From Bacillota bacterium (GTDB lineage: Bacteria > Bacillota_I > Bacilli_A > RF39 > UBA660), in the NCBI GenBank assembly GCA_003524085.1, contig DOEC01000021.1, positions 1 through 64,000 of the forward strand: a stretch of 64,000 nt of DNA, read 5' to 3'. The translations under genes were made by a program, and so were the position numbers. The notes beneath the pieces were generated by a model. It was not told the DNA's origin. It made no database searches and worked only from the letters and a program-made list of their open reading frames with translations. This document shows, in pieces, positions 17,607 to 27,130 of this stretch (position 1 is the first letter of the stretch; every line of letters starts with the position of its first letter).

Positions 17607-18806
17607 TTATAATCTATTAAATTCGTTTTTCTTATTTAGTATAAGTATACCAACTAAGCTAACAGCTAATATACAAGCTCCAGCAATAATATAATCAGCC
17701 ATTCCAGTATCTGGATTAACTACTGTAGCTTCAGTTAACTTAATAACAGGACTACATTCTTCGTCATCAATTCTATCAGAACTAGGATAAGTTCCTCTTT
17801 CAATACCGCTACTTGTAACTACTATTTGTCTATTAGTTCTAAGTCTACCAACATTAATTAGTGACTCGTCTATTACTGATTTAGTGTTTAGTGTATAAGT
17901 TAATGTAACTATATCATTAGCTTTAATATTTCCTACACCCCAAGCAATTTCGTTAGTACTTTCGTCCATTGAAGCAGAACCCATACTTGCTACTATATCT
18001 TTAATTTCAAAATTATTTAAAATATAATTATCAAATGAAATTTTAGTAGCTACAGCTGTTTTATTACTAGGAATTAAACTTACAATATTACTTTCAAAAC
18101 TGATAGTACTTAAGTCTGTTGTAGTAGTTTGGTATTTTGTAGTGCTTGCAAATACATTATCAAAATTTGTATAATCAGCTAGTCCTAAACCATAAACAAT
18201 TACATTAACTCCAGCAGTTTTATATGCATCTACTTGAGTTTTAATAGCTGCAATTTCGTCTGTAGTTTTACTACCCATATCACTTACAAATAAAACAATA
18301 ACTTTATTTACTGTATCAGTACTAAATTTACTATTAGCTTCACTTAAAAGTGTATCGAAACTACCATTTTCACCACTTGTTAAAGCTTTTACTTCTTCTA
18401 GAGAATTACTGATATCTGTATCAAATGGTTTATACACAATGCCTTCATTAGTATTAGTAATGACACTTTGATATAAATTATTATAACTTGCTAAATTACT
18501 TGCTTTAGTTTTAATAACATCTATTAATTCAGTTTTAATAGTGTTAGCACTTCCATTATCAACTACATATACAACTTCAGTCTTTTTAGAGTTGTTAATA
18601 GTAATCTCAATTGCAACCTTTCCTTTCTCAAATTCTGACTTTGATGTATCAATAGTATTCAAAATATTAGTGCCATCTGGAAATAACTGTTTAACACTAT
18701 CGTTTTCTTTAACCATTTCTACACCATATACACTTTGAGCTTTAAGTGGTAAAACATTCATAAATACTACTAATGCTCCAAGTGCAAATCCAAATAATCT
18801 CTTCAT
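17607..18806 (-). CDS. Cell-wall VWA-domain protein with NPDTG sorting signal
   Basis: A 399-residue protein: signal peptide (MKRLFGFALGALVVFMNVLP, continuing to LKAQS), a von Willebrand A-like domain (VEVVYVVDN region, VIVLFVSDMGSKTTD, VNVIVYGLG), then a beta-rich domain, and a C-terminal sorting signal: NPDTG, a hydrophobic helix (YIIAGACILAVSLVGILIL) and a charged tail NKKNEFNRL. The MIDAS DxSxS is degenerate (DNGSA), so metal-dependent adhesion may be lost. NPDTG fits class B sortase specificities of the (S/P/N)PxTG type. The divergent sortase at 18927 is the obvious partner. Confidence 0.8.
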   Translation of the reverse strand: MKRLFGFALGALVVFMNVLPLKAQSVYGVEMVKENDSVKQLFPDGTNILNTIDTSKSEFEKGKVAIEITINNSKKTEVVYVVDNGSANTIKTELIDVIKTKASNLASYNNLYQSVITNTNEGIVYKPFDTDISNSLEEVKALTSGENGSFDTLLSEANSKFSTDTVNKVIVLFVSDMGSKTTDEIAAIKTQVDAYKTAGVNVIVYGLGLADYTNFDNVFASTTKYQTTTTDLSTISFESNIVSLIPSNKTAVATKISFDNYILNNFEIKDIVASMGSASMDESTNEIAWGVGNIKANDIVTLTYTLNTKSVIDESLINVGRLRTNRQIVVTSSGIERGTYPSSDRIDDEECSPVIKLTEATVVNPDTGMADYIIAGACILAVSLVGILILNKKNEFNRL

Positions 18807-18926
18807 TTAACTTTCCTCCTTCTATTATATTTATATTATAACATTTTTTTTAGAAAAAACAACAAAAATTAACTTTATTATATGTGAAATTTATGTTAAT
18901 ATTAATAATAGGGAGAAATAGATTAT

Positions 18927-20459
18927 ATGAAAGTTATTAAAATAGAATTGAAAAATAATAATTATTATGTTCTAGAAACTGATACCAAAAGCTTTATAGA
19001 AGACGAAAATGTTCTATATTTCTCTTTAAATTACTTAAAATTAAACAAAGAAAACGTGAAAAAAGTACTTGCTTCACATGAAGTAGAAAGGGTAGTTTAT
19101 CTTGATTTTGAGTCTTTCTTAGTAATGGGAGAGTTAATGAGTGTTAAGAAAATTAAGTTTGATATTGACAAAAGCTTGACAAGAAAGGTCTTAGATAAAT
19201 TGATTATGCTAGACATAAATCGTGTAGAGTGTTATTTTATGCCTAGTGATTATGTACATGAACTAAGTAAAAAGAAAGTTGTAATTAATTTTAACAATGA
19301 CATGAAATTTGACAAAGATTTTATATTAAATAATAATTTTAAAAATTTAAAAAGTATATATTATAGAAAAAAGATAAGTTTTTATACTGAAGAAGAGGTA
19401 AAGAAAAATTTAAGAGGATTTTTAAAAGTTAATAACTCTTTAAAATTAATAGATTTGTATGTTTATTCTAAAGATATAATTGAGTATATTATTATAGAAC
19501 TTGATACTTATAAATTTAAAAATGTAAGTATATTTATACATCAAAATGCTTCTAATGCTTTAGAGATAAGAAAAGACGTGGAGTATTTAAGAAAGTTAAA
19601 TAAGAAGTATTCTAATGAAGACAGGGAAATCAGGTTTATTTATGAAGAAGAGTACTTTAATAATAGAATATTTAAGGAACTTACTATAAATGGATTTAAG
19701 ATTTGTATGATATTTTTAATGTATGCTGCTTTATTTATAACTATTTCTAGTAAGTATCATGAATACATAAACTATCTTAATTTAAGAAAGCTTGAAAAAG
19801 ATATTGAATTAACTCCAAGTATTGATGAAGTAGATGATACAACAAGTGATAGTGATAATATAGAAGATACAAGTACTACTATATATATTAATAAATATCA
19901 AAATATTCCAACAACATATGATAAACTATTAACAATTAATAAAGACGTGGTAGGATGGTTAAAAGTTAATAATACAAAAATAAATTATCCTGTAACACAG
20001 ACAAATAATAACGAGTACTATTTATCACATGATATTTATGGTAATCAAGTAAGAACAGGATGGGTATTTATGGACTATAGAAATGGTATTAAAGAGTTAG
20101 ATAAAAATACTATAATTTATGGACATAATTTAAAAAGTGGATATATGTTTGGAGAGTTACTTAACACTACTAGTAGTAGTTGGTATAAAAATCAAGATAA
20201 CTTGGTAATTACATTTAACTCACTAGATAAGGAAATGAAGTGGAAAGTGTTTTCAATTTATAGAGTAGATAATACAAGCGAATACTTAAAAACTAGTTTT
20301 AGTTTAGATGAAGAGTTTTTAGAATTTGTGAGTGATATTAAATCAAAAAGTATAAATGACTTTAATGTGGAAGTAACTAGTACAGATAAAATATTAACGC
20401 TAAGTACTTGTAGTGGAATAAATAGAAGACTTGTAGTTCATGCTGTTTTAATGAGTTAA
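18927..20459 (+). CDS. Class B-like sortase with large cytoplasmic N-terminal domain
   Basis: A 510-residue protein. About residues 255-275 form the transmembrane segment; the sortase domain follows, with NTKINYPVTQ, catalytic His in IYGHN (~398), Cys in TLSTCSG (~492) and Arg in NRRLVVHA (~499), the SrtB-like set. The first ~255 residues are predicted cytoplasmic, mixed alpha/beta and not recognised; ordinary sortases have only a short N-terminal anchor. AGGGAG precedes the ATG. It is divergent from the NPDTG protein gene with 120 bases between, which suggests a shared control region and an enzyme-substrate pair. Confidence 0.85.
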   Translation: MKVIKIELKNNNYYVLETDTKSFIEDENVLYFSLNYLKLNKENVKKVLASHEVERVVYLDFESFLVMGELMSVKKIKFDIDKSLTRKVLDKLIMLDINRVECYFMPSDYVHELSKKKVVINFNNDMKFDKDFILNNNFKNLKSIYYRKKISFYTEEEVKKNLRGFLKVNNSLKLIDLYVYSKDIIEYIIIELDTYKFKNVSIFIHQNASNALEIRKDVEYLRKLNKKYSNEDREIRFIYEEEYFNNRIFKELTINGFKICMIFLMYAALFITISSKYHEYINYLNLRKLEKDIELTPSIDEVDDTTSDSDNIEDTSTTIYINKYQNIPTTYDKLLTINKDVVGWLKVNNTKINYPVTQTNNNEYYLSHDIYGNQVRTGWVFMDYRNGIKELDKNTIIYGHNLKSGYMFGELLNTTSSSWYKNQDNLVITFNSLDKEMKWKVFSIYRVDNTSEYLKTSFSLDEEFLEFVSDIKSKSINDFNVEVTSTDKILTLSTCSGINRRLVVHAVLMS

Positions 20460-20460
20460 A

Positions 20461-20640
20461 AAGGAAATTTTGAATTTAGATAGACGAAGAACTAACTGAC
20501 GTGCTAAAGTATTTATAGAATGTTTAGAACTCACTATTAAAGAAAGTGACAATATTAAATATGATTATTATTTAGAAGTATTATATGTTGAAGGTAGACA
20601 GCAAATAAAAATAAATGTAATTCTGTATGAAAAAATCTAG
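20461..20640 (+). other. Short decayed coding remnant
   Basis: A frame with a stop in the middle reads RAKVFIECLELTIKESDN then IKYDYYLEVLYVEGRQQ ... LYEKI and a stop at about 20640. No start codon with a ribosome site and no recognisable family; probably debris next to the ncRNA duplication. Confidence 0.25.
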
Positions 20641-20669
20641 CATAAATTATGAAAATATATTTAATAAAA

Positions 20670-20944
20670 GGAAAGTTCATTGATTTAATGTAAGTATTTT
20701 TATAGCTTAACACTTATCTTTATTATTAAGATAGGTGTCTTTTTTCTTGCGTTTTAGTTAGTATTGATAACACATTGATAAGGACATCAATTATGTTTCT
20801 TACCACCATTATCGTTCTTTCTCAGCTTGAATTTCTCCAGGAATGAGCCAAGTTTAAAAGGTAGTTACTTAATATAAGCGTTCCTTGTTTTGTAGTCTAA
20901 CAATAACAATAGCCTTCAATTTTAAAAATTGATGCTTGTTTTTG
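20670..20944 (+). ncRNA. Structured non-coding RNA, copy 2 (paralogue of 12677-12968)
   Basis: Shares with copy 1 the 5' block (AAGGAA...TTCATTGATT, AATGTAAG), TTTTTATAGCTTAACACTTA and the hairpin it opens (20710-20738) with a T-run, the 3' block GCGTTCCTTGTTTTGTAGTC then TAAC, and a terminator (20912-20944). AAGGAA (20668-20673) pairs with TTCCTT (20881-20886). The interior sequence differs, yet a GATAA...TTATC arm remains. Upstream boxes are weaker (TAGCAT, 16 bases, TTTAAT). Similarity to copy 1 continues past the terminator to about 21050. Confidence 0.6.
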
Positions 20945-21147
20945 TTAAAAGATGTATGAGTTTTTAAAAAACGTTTCTAATTTTTAAAATCTTTAGGAAA
21001 AAAATTTTATAAAAAAGTTAAAAAAATGTTTAATTATTAAAATATTGTAACAAATAGGTGTACATTTACAAAAAACATCTAGTAAAAATTCTATAGTATT
21101 GTTATAATATAGTTAGGTACAAAAAAAGAATAACTCTGTTATTCAAA

Positions 21148-21423
21148 TTATTGTCTAGGTTTTCTGTGATTTTTGACTTCTTCTCTTTCAATGAATAAGT
21201 CTTGTACAGAAACTTTTAGTGTATTTGCAATGTGCCCGATATAATCAACTCGCATATTTCTTTTAGCATTTTCAAGATTAGAAACATATGTAGGTGTTGT
21301 TCCTAATTCTTCAGCTAAATCTTCTTGAGACCAGTTAAGTTTTAGTCTAAAGTATACTATATTGTTTGCTAGGATTTTACGAGAATGATTATCGTAGTTT
21401 TTCTTCTTTTTAATAAGTATCAC
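21148..21423 (-). CDS. XRE-family transcriptional regulator
   Basis: A 91-residue Cro/C1 helix-turn-helix protein: NNIVYFRLKLNWSQEDLAEE, LGTTPTYVSNLENAKRN and an IANTLKVSVQDLF ending, all in family positions. No other domain. An AGGAGTGAT site (minus strand) precedes the ATG. It is divergent from the gene at 21562 and may control it, or the neighbouring ncRNA region; neither is shown by the sequence. Confidence 0.85.
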   Translation of the reverse strand: MILIKKKKNYDNHSRKILANNIVYFRLKLNWSQEDLAEELGTTPTYVSNLENAKRNMRVDYIGHIANTLKVSVQDLFIEREEVKNHRKPRQ

Positions 21424-21561
21424 TCCTTTATATATAAGATATATTTATTGTATAAAGATTACTATGAATTAACCATACCATCTATGTAACAAGTTTATTT
21501 AATGATACCTTATTATTACAGAGAAAAATCACGAATTAATGTAGTAGGAGATGAAAAAGAT

Positions 21562-21978
21562 ATGAATTTGAAAAATGTAAAAAATATTGATGGTACTATT
21601 AAGGAAATACTTTCTATAAAGTATCATTATGAAATTGATGAAGTGGTAAGTAGTAGAGATTTAGAGGGACTTCTTAATTATTACTTGACTTTAGTTAAGA
21701 AAACTAAAGATAAAGATATTTTTAAAAAGAATGTTCATAGGTTAATGGATGTTCTTGACTTCTTTTCTAATGCAGAAAAAAAAGGTGGCTTAGAAGAAGA
21801 AGCAGAAGAAATTGCAATGGATTTAATTACTAAGGTGTTTGATGGTAAACTAGAAATACCTGTTAGTTTAAATAGAATTGTAAGATATAGTTTTTCAGCT
21901 GGTCTAACTAAAGAAGAAGTTAATTATGAAATTAAGTGGTTAATTTTAACGTTAGCTATTCTTGTTTGTTTAAAGTGA
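21562..21978 (+). CDS. Hypothetical helical protein, 138 aa
   Basis: Not recognised. Mostly helical and acidic, with a hydrophobic C-terminal segment (WLILTLAILVCLK) that may be a tail anchor. The ATG at 21562 has TAGGAG upstream, though 11 bases away; an in-frame ATG at 21502 lacks any ribosome site. Possibly cotranscribed with the membrane protein at 22033. Confidence 0.5.
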   Translation: MNLKNVKNIDGTIKEILSIKYHYEIDEVVSSRDLEGLLNYYLTLVKKTKDKDIFKKNVHRLMDVLDFFSNAEKKGGLEEEAEEIAMDLITKVFDGKLEIPVSLNRIVRYSFSAGLTKEEVNYEIKWLILTLAILVCLK

Positions 21979-22032
21979 GTACTTGAAGTATTCATTTTTC
22001 TTTGGTAAAATTTAAGTAAAGTAGGTAGTATT

Positions 22033-23562
22033 ATGGATTATGGTAAAATTAAAACAGAAGCAAGAAAGAATTTAAAGAGAAACTATTTTAAGAATGTTTT
22101 GATGGTTTTTATATGTTCGGTTATACTTTATGGAAGTTTAACTTTAACTAATAATAATATTTTAAATGTAGATTTAACCAACAAAGATAATGTAGAGAAT
22201 GTAAATAATTATAAAGAAAATTCTGAAGTATTAGATGAGTTACTTAATAAGAGTGATACTGAAAAAAAGTATGAAGATTATGTAAAAAATAAGTATACTC
22301 ATGGGTTGTTATCAAATGTTATAAATGAAGTGACAAAAACAAATTCAGTAACATTTAGCTTGTTAAATGGTATTAATAAGATTTTAGGTGGTAAATTAAG
22401 TGCGGCTATTATTATAATTATTTCCAATATTTTAGTTGTTTTGTTTAGGGTCTTCTTTATTAAAGTATTAGAAATTGGAAAGAATAGATACTTCTTAGAA
22501 GAAAGAAGATATAAAACTGAATTAGATAGTTCATTATGTGTGTATAAGGGAAAGAAAAACTTTAAATTAAGTATAACTTTGCTTAAAAAGGATATCTATT
22601 TGTTCTTGTGGTGTTTTACAGTAGTAGGTTTCTTTATTAAGCTTTATGAATATTCTATGGTTAGCTATGTTCTAGCTGAAAACCCTAATATTAGTAGTAA
22701 AGAAGCGTTTAGATTATCAAAAAGTTTAACTGATGGAGAAAAGTTTAATATGTTTAAGTTGGATTTATCTATTTTAGGATATAGAATACTTGGATTTTTA
22801 ACGTTTGACTTGTTTAACATATTCTATACTAATGTTTATAAAGAGACTGTTTATAGTGAATTATATATGAATTTACGAGTTAAAAAAGATACTTTAGATT
22901 TAGGATATTTATTAAATGATAAATGCTTAGAAGTAGAAACTATTAGTGATAGTAAATGTCCTTGTGCTTATAAAAGAGAGAGTATATTTAATGTAAATTA
23001 TGACAAAAATTATACTTTAACTTCATACATTTTATTATTCTTTACATTTAGTTTTATAGGATGGAGCTGGGAAGTTGTTTTACATTTAATTAATGATGGA
23101 GTGTTTGTTAATCGTGGGACAATGTATGGACCTTGGTTACCTATTTATGGTTGGGGTGGTCTTGCAATTTTGATTTTGTTAAAAGGTTTTAGAAAACATC
23201 CGTGGAAATTATTTATTATGTCATTTTTAACCTGCGGGATAATTGAATATACAACAGCTTGGTATTTAGAGACTTTTAAACATTTAAGGTACTGGAATTA
23301 TAATGGGTACTTTCTTAACATAAAGGGTAGAGTTTGCTTAGAAGGACTTATACTTTTTGGTTTGGGTGGAATGGTTTTCACTTATTTACTAGCGCCTATT
23401 TTGGATAACTTATTTAATAAGATTAAACCTGAAATTAAAAGGTGTATTTGTATAGTGTTAGTAGGCTTGTATCTAGTAGATTTTATTTATACTTCTCAAG
23501 TTAAACCTAATACTGGTGCTGGAATATCTAAGCCAGTATTAGAGGTAAAACATGAAATATAA
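22033..23562 (+). CDS. DUF975 membrane protein fused to a CmpB-type (PF06541-like) membrane domain
   Basis: A 509-residue polytopic membrane protein. The N-terminal ~300 residues resemble DUF975/YciC proteins (KIKTEARKNLKRNYFKNVL, a lumenal insert, then SSKEAFRLSKSLTDGEK with the typical cytoplasmic motif between helices). The C-terminal ~190 residues match the putative ABC-transporter type IV family (FIGWSWEVVLHLI, NRGTMYGPWLPIYGWGG, CGIIEYTTAWYLE). Both families are of unknown function and are usually separate proteins. TAGGTAG precedes the start. Confidence 0.75.
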   Translation: MDYGKIKTEARKNLKRNYFKNVLMVFICSVILYGSLTLTNNNILNVDLTNKDNVENVNNYKENSEVLDELLNKSDTEKKYEDYVKNKYTHGLLSNVINEVTKTNSVTFSLLNGINKILGGKLSAAIIIIISNILVVLFRVFFIKVLEIGKNRYFLEERRYKTELDSSLCVYKGKKNFKLSITLLKKDIYLFLWCFTVVGFFIKLYEYSMVSYVLAENPNISSKEAFRLSKSLTDGEKFNMFKLDLSILGYRILGFLTFDLFNIFYTNVYKETVYSELYMNLRVKKDTLDLGYLLNDKCLEVETISDSKCPCAYKRESIFNVNYDKNYTLTSYILLFFTFSFIGWSWEVVLHLINDGVFVNRGTMYGPWLPIYGWGGLAILILLKGFRKHPWKLFIMSFLTCGIIEYTTAWYLETFKHLRYWNYNGYFLNIKGRVCLEGLILFGLGGMVFTYLLAPILDNLFNKIKPEIKRCICIVLVGLYLVDFIYTSQVKPNTGAGISKPVLEVKHEI

Positions 23563-23669
23563 AAAAAACTAAATTAGTAAAAAAGTGAGTTTATTAACAA
23601 TTTCTTTGGTTTTGTAGTTTATATTTAACTAAAAATATGCTAAAATGTTATGATAGAAGAGGTTATGTT

Positions 23670-26021
23670 ATGAATGAAGAATATTATAAAAAGGGTTTAA
23701 CAAGTAGTGAAGTAAATGAAAGAATAGAAAATAACTTGGTAAACTATGATGATGTGCCACCAACAAAAACTATTCCTAGAATTTTAAGAGATAACTTTTT
23801 TACATATTTTAACTTTATAAATACTATCTTAGGAGTACTTATTATAATCGCAGGTATAACTGGAGGAGAGTTATTTGAAAGTATTAAAAACTGTACTTTT
23901 ATGGGGGTTATTATATTTAATAGTATTATTAGCACTGTACAAGAGATTATTTCTAAAAAGACAATAGATAAACTAAGTGTACTAGCAAGTTCTAAAGTGA
24001 CGGCTATCAGGGACGCTGAAGAAAAAGAACTTATGTTAAATGAAATAGTGTTGGATGATGTGTTAAAGTTAGATGCTGGAGATCAAGTAGTTTGTGATGC
24101 GGTTATAATAAAAGGAAATGCTGAAGTAAATGAAAGCTTTATAACAGGGGAAGTTGATGCGATTTCTAAAAAAGAAGGAGAAAATATTTTGTCAGGTAGC
24201 TTTATAGTAAGTGGTGAAATATATGTTAGAGTTACTCATATTGGAAAAGAAAACTACATTTCTAAAATAAGTGCAGAAGCTAAATATAATAAGAAAGTAA
24301 ATTCTGTTATAATGGGGTCTTTTGAAAGCATTTTGAAAGTTTTGTCAGTTGTGATCGTACCAGTTGGTATTGTTCTTATGTATAATCAAATGGGTGTTAC
24401 AAATGGGGACTTTACTAGCTCTATATTTAATACAGTAGGTGCTTTAATTGGAATGATACCTGATGGACTTTTACTTCTTACAAGTTCAGTCATGGCTGTT
24501 AGTGTTATTCGTTTATCAAGAGTAAACGTGCTAGTTCAGCAACTATACTGTATAGAAACTCTTGCAAGGGTTGACGTGATATGCCTTGATAAAACTGGTA
24601 CTATTACAATGGGAGAAATGGAAGTAATAGATGTTATACCAAGTGACGGAGTGAGCAAAGAAGAAATGGATGAAGCTTTGAGTAATCTAGCTTATGCATT
24701 TAATAATAGTAATGGGACAATGGATGCAATAAAAAAGTATTATAAAGATAAAGGCGTATGGACAGTTAAAGAAAGATTAGAGTTTTCTTCAAGTAGAAAG
24801 TTTAGTAGTGCATCTTTTTATGAACATGGAATCTACTTTATGGGAGCTAGTGAATTTGTTTTAAAAAGTGAAATTGGAAAATATACTAGTGAAATAGATA
24901 AATATATTGATTATAGAGTTTTAGTTGTAGCTAAAAGCATGGAAAGTGATTTAGATAATCCAGAAAATGTTAAAGTAATTGGTTTTATTCTTTTACAAGA
25001 TAAGATTAGGGAAGAAGCGCCAGACACATTAAAGTACTTTAAAGAGCAAGGTGTTAAAGTTAAAATAATAAGTGGAGACAACTTTAAAACAGTTACATCT
25101 ATTGCAAGACGTGTAGGACTTGTTGATGCTTTAGGAATAGATGCGAGCTTGTTAACTGAAGATAATATATGTGAAAACGTTAAAAAATATGATGTTTTTG
25201 GTAGAGTTAAACCTGAACAAAAGAAAATGATAGTGGAGGCTCTTCAAAAAGAAGGACACGTTGTTGCGATGACAGGAGACGGGGTAAATGACGTTCTAGC
25301 GCTTAAACAAAGTGATTGTAGTATAGCTGTTGCAAGTGGTACAGACGCTGCTAAAAACGTAAGCCAATTAGTGCTTTTAGATTCAAATTTTAGTAGTTTA
25401 CCTAAAGTAGTAGCTGAAGGAAGAAGAACTATTAACAATGTTGAAAGAAGTGCAAGTTTATTATTAATAAAGACTATTTTTACATCAATATTGGTTGTTA
25501 TTTGTTTATTTATGAAAAGTGAATACTTTTATTTACCAATACATTTAAGTTTAATTACATCTTGTACAATAAGTATTCCATCATTTATACTAGCACTTGA
25601 ACCTAATAATGAAAGAGTTAAGGGTAACTTTATTTTGAAAGTAGTAAGTAAAAGTGTACCTGCTGCTTTAACAGTTGTTTTTAATGTAGTTATGATAGTG
25701 TTATTTAAAGACCATTTTAATATAGACGCTAATCTAGCAAGTACTTTAATTGTAATAATGACAGGTACAACTGGATTTATATTCTTGTTTAGGCTTTGTA
25801 AACCATTTAACACTTTAAGAGCAAGTTTGGTGACTTTCTTAATAGCCTTATTTATCTATATTTTGATATTCTGGTATGACTTCTTTGACCTATCACAAAT
25901 TACATTTAATACAATACTTCTTTACATATTATTTGCAATTGCAAGTGTCCACATATTTGACAGGTTAAACACTTTTGTAAAGTATATTGTTGGTAAATTT
26001 GATAAAGAGAGTGTTTGCTAG
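23670..26021 (+). CDS. Cation-transporting P-type ATPase
   Basis: A 783-residue protein with the full P-type plan: N-terminal actuator region (ESFITGEVDAISK, where the usual TGE is present), a membrane helix with MIPDGLLLLTSS at the ion-binding helix 4 position, phosphorylation motif DKTGTIT (~307), nucleotide domain, MTGDGVNDVLALKQSD (~534) and further C-terminal helices. The helix-4 motif is PDGL rather than the PEGL of many Ca/Mg-type pumps, so the ion cannot be named; Ca, Mg or K are possible. ATG 23670 has AGAAGAGG upstream. Single gene with its own terminator. Confidence 0.88.
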   Translation: MNEEYYKKGLTSSEVNERIENNLVNYDDVPPTKTIPRILRDNFFTYFNFINTILGVLIIIAGITGGELFESIKNCTFMGVIIFNSIISTVQEIISKKTIDKLSVLASSKVTAIRDAEEKELMLNEIVLDDVLKLDAGDQVVCDAVIIKGNAEVNESFITGEVDAISKKEGENILSGSFIVSGEIYVRVTHIGKENYISKISAEAKYNKKVNSVIMGSFESILKVLSVVIVPVGIVLMYNQMGVTNGDFTSSIFNTVGALIGMIPDGLLLLTSSVMAVSVIRLSRVNVLVQQLYCIETLARVDVICLDKTGTITMGEMEVIDVIPSDGVSKEEMDEALSNLAYAFNNSNGTMDAIKKYYKDKGVWTVKERLEFSSSRKFSSASFYEHGIYFMGASEFVLKSEIGKYTSEIDKYIDYRVLVVAKSMESDLDNPENVKVIGFILLQDKIREEAPDTLKYFKEQGVKVKIISGDNFKTVTSIARRVGLVDALGIDASLLTEDNICENVKKYDVFGRVKPEQKKMIVEALQKEGHVVAMTGDGVNDVLALKQSDCSIAVASGTDAAKNVSQLVLLDSNFSSLPKVVAEGRRTINNVERSASLLLIKTIFTSILVVICLFMKSEYFYLPIHLSLITSCTISIPSFILALEPNNERVKGNFILKVVSKSVPAALTVVFNVVMIVLFKDHFNIDANLASTLIVIMTGTTGFIFLFRLCKPFNTLRASLVTFLIALFIYILIFWYDFFDLSQITFNTILLYILFAIASVHIFDRLNTFVKYIVGKFDKESVC

Positions 26022-26043
26022 GCATTTAAGCCTAGTTTTTTTT
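26017..26043 (+). terminator. Terminator of the P-type ATPase gene
   Basis: CTAGGC and GCCTAG pair around ATTTAA, followed by a long T-run. Confidence 0.85.
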
Positions 26044-26090
26044 ATAGTTTTGTCTTAAGGTATGGTATAATTAAGTAGGAGATGTTTTAT

Positions 26091-26735
26091 ATGAAAAAGA
26101 TGTTTAAATATTTAGTGTGTTTAATTGTTATAAGTGCCTTAGTTGTTTTTGGTACAAAGGGTAGAATAGTGAATGAATATAGTGAATTAAAAGACATAGA
26201 TTGTATTGTTGTTTTAGGAGCTGGCGTGTATGACGACAAACCTAGTCCTATGTTAAAAGATAGACTTGACACAGCAGTTATGCTTTTTAATGATGGGGTA
26301 AGTGAGAAAATCATAATGAGTGGAGACCATATGAATGAAAATCATGATGAAGTGAACGTAATGAAAACTTATGCAGTAGAAGAAGGAATTAATTCAAGCA
26401 GTATATTTATGGACCATGCTGGTATTTCTACTTATGATAGTATTTATAGAGTTAAAAATATTTTTAGAGCTAAAAGAGTTGTAATAGTAACTCAAGAGTA
26501 CCACCTTTATAGAGCACTTTATATTGCTAAAAGTCTGGGTCTAGAAAGTTATGGCGTTAGTGCTAATACTACTAGATATAGTGGACAGTTTATTAGAGAT
26601 ATTAGAGAAGTACTTGCAAGAGATAAAGACTTTGTTAAAGCAATTTTTAAACCTGAAAGTAAGTATTTAGGGGAAGTTATTCCAGTAAGTGCAGATGGGG
26701 ATATTACTAACGATAAAGATATATATAGAAAATAA
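26091..26735 (+). CDS. DUF218/SanA-YdcF-like membrane protein
   Basis: A 214-residue protein with one N-terminal transmembrane helix and a DUF218 domain: IVVLGAG, RLDTAVMLFNDG, IIMSGDH, STYDSIYRVKNIF and VTQEYHLYRALYIAKSLG. The family is tied to envelope integrity and vancomycin sensitivity in other bacteria; its biochemical role is unclear. The start at 26091 is nine bases from TAGGAG; the ATG at 26082 abuts the ribosome site. Confidence 0.85.
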   Translation: MKKMFKYLVCLIVISALVVFGTKGRIVNEYSELKDIDCIVVLGAGVYDDKPSPMLKDRLDTAVMLFNDGVSEKIIMSGDHMNENHDEVNVMKTYAVEEGINSSSIFMDHAGISTYDSIYRVKNIFRAKRVVIVTQEYHLYRALYIAKSLGLESYGVSANTTRYSGQFIRDIREVLARDKDFVKAIFKPESKYLGEVIPVSADGDITNDKDIYRK

Positions 26736-26745
26736 GAAGGTTTTA

Positions 26746-27006
26746 CAATTGTGCTAGTTTTATCTAGCACTACAAAATATAAATCTTTTAAAGTGGTGTT
26801 GACTACTATATTTCTTAGAGCTCCACTGATTAAGACAGTTGGGGCTAAATAAGATATACTAATTGCAATTGGGACTTCTCTTTTATAAGTTTTTATAGTT
26901 TTATATTATAAAAACTATCCATAATATCGCCTTCTTTAGAAGCATTTTAACTTACTTCTAATGTCTTTAAGTATTTATGAAAATCACTAAAAAACGCAAA
27001 CATTGT
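26746..27006 (-). pseudogene. Decayed coding remnant of unknown family
   Basis: On the minus strand, joined frames read MFAFFSDFHKYLKTLEVS, stop, NASKEGDIMDSFYN, shift, TYKREVPIAISISYLAPTVL, ISGALRNIVVN and TTLKDLYFVVLDK. The amino-acid texture is that of a real membrane-type protein, broken by one stop and at least one shift. I do not recognise it. The stretch overlaps the promoter at 27008 and otherwise holds only a TGCTAG/CTAGCA hairpin near 26751-26770. Confidence 0.3.
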
Positions 27007-27007
27007 A

Positions 27008-27037
27008 TTGACAAACAAATATATTTTATGCTATCAT
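27008..27037 (+). promoter_or_regulatory. Promoter of the HAD-MBL-priA-fmt operon
   Basis: TTGACA (27008-27013), an 18-base spacer and TATCAT (27032-27037), about 90 bases upstream of the first gene. Confidence 0.6.
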
Positions 27038-27130
27038 TAGATTACAAGTTAAGAAAATGTTTTGACTTGAAAAAGTGAAATACCTAATGTAAAATAATAA
27101 GGAGAAAAACAACTATAGGAGGAAATGAGT

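Noticed and set aside
26082..26314. Minus-strand ORF at the DUF218 gene
   Set aside because: Antisense frame of a well-supported coding gene.
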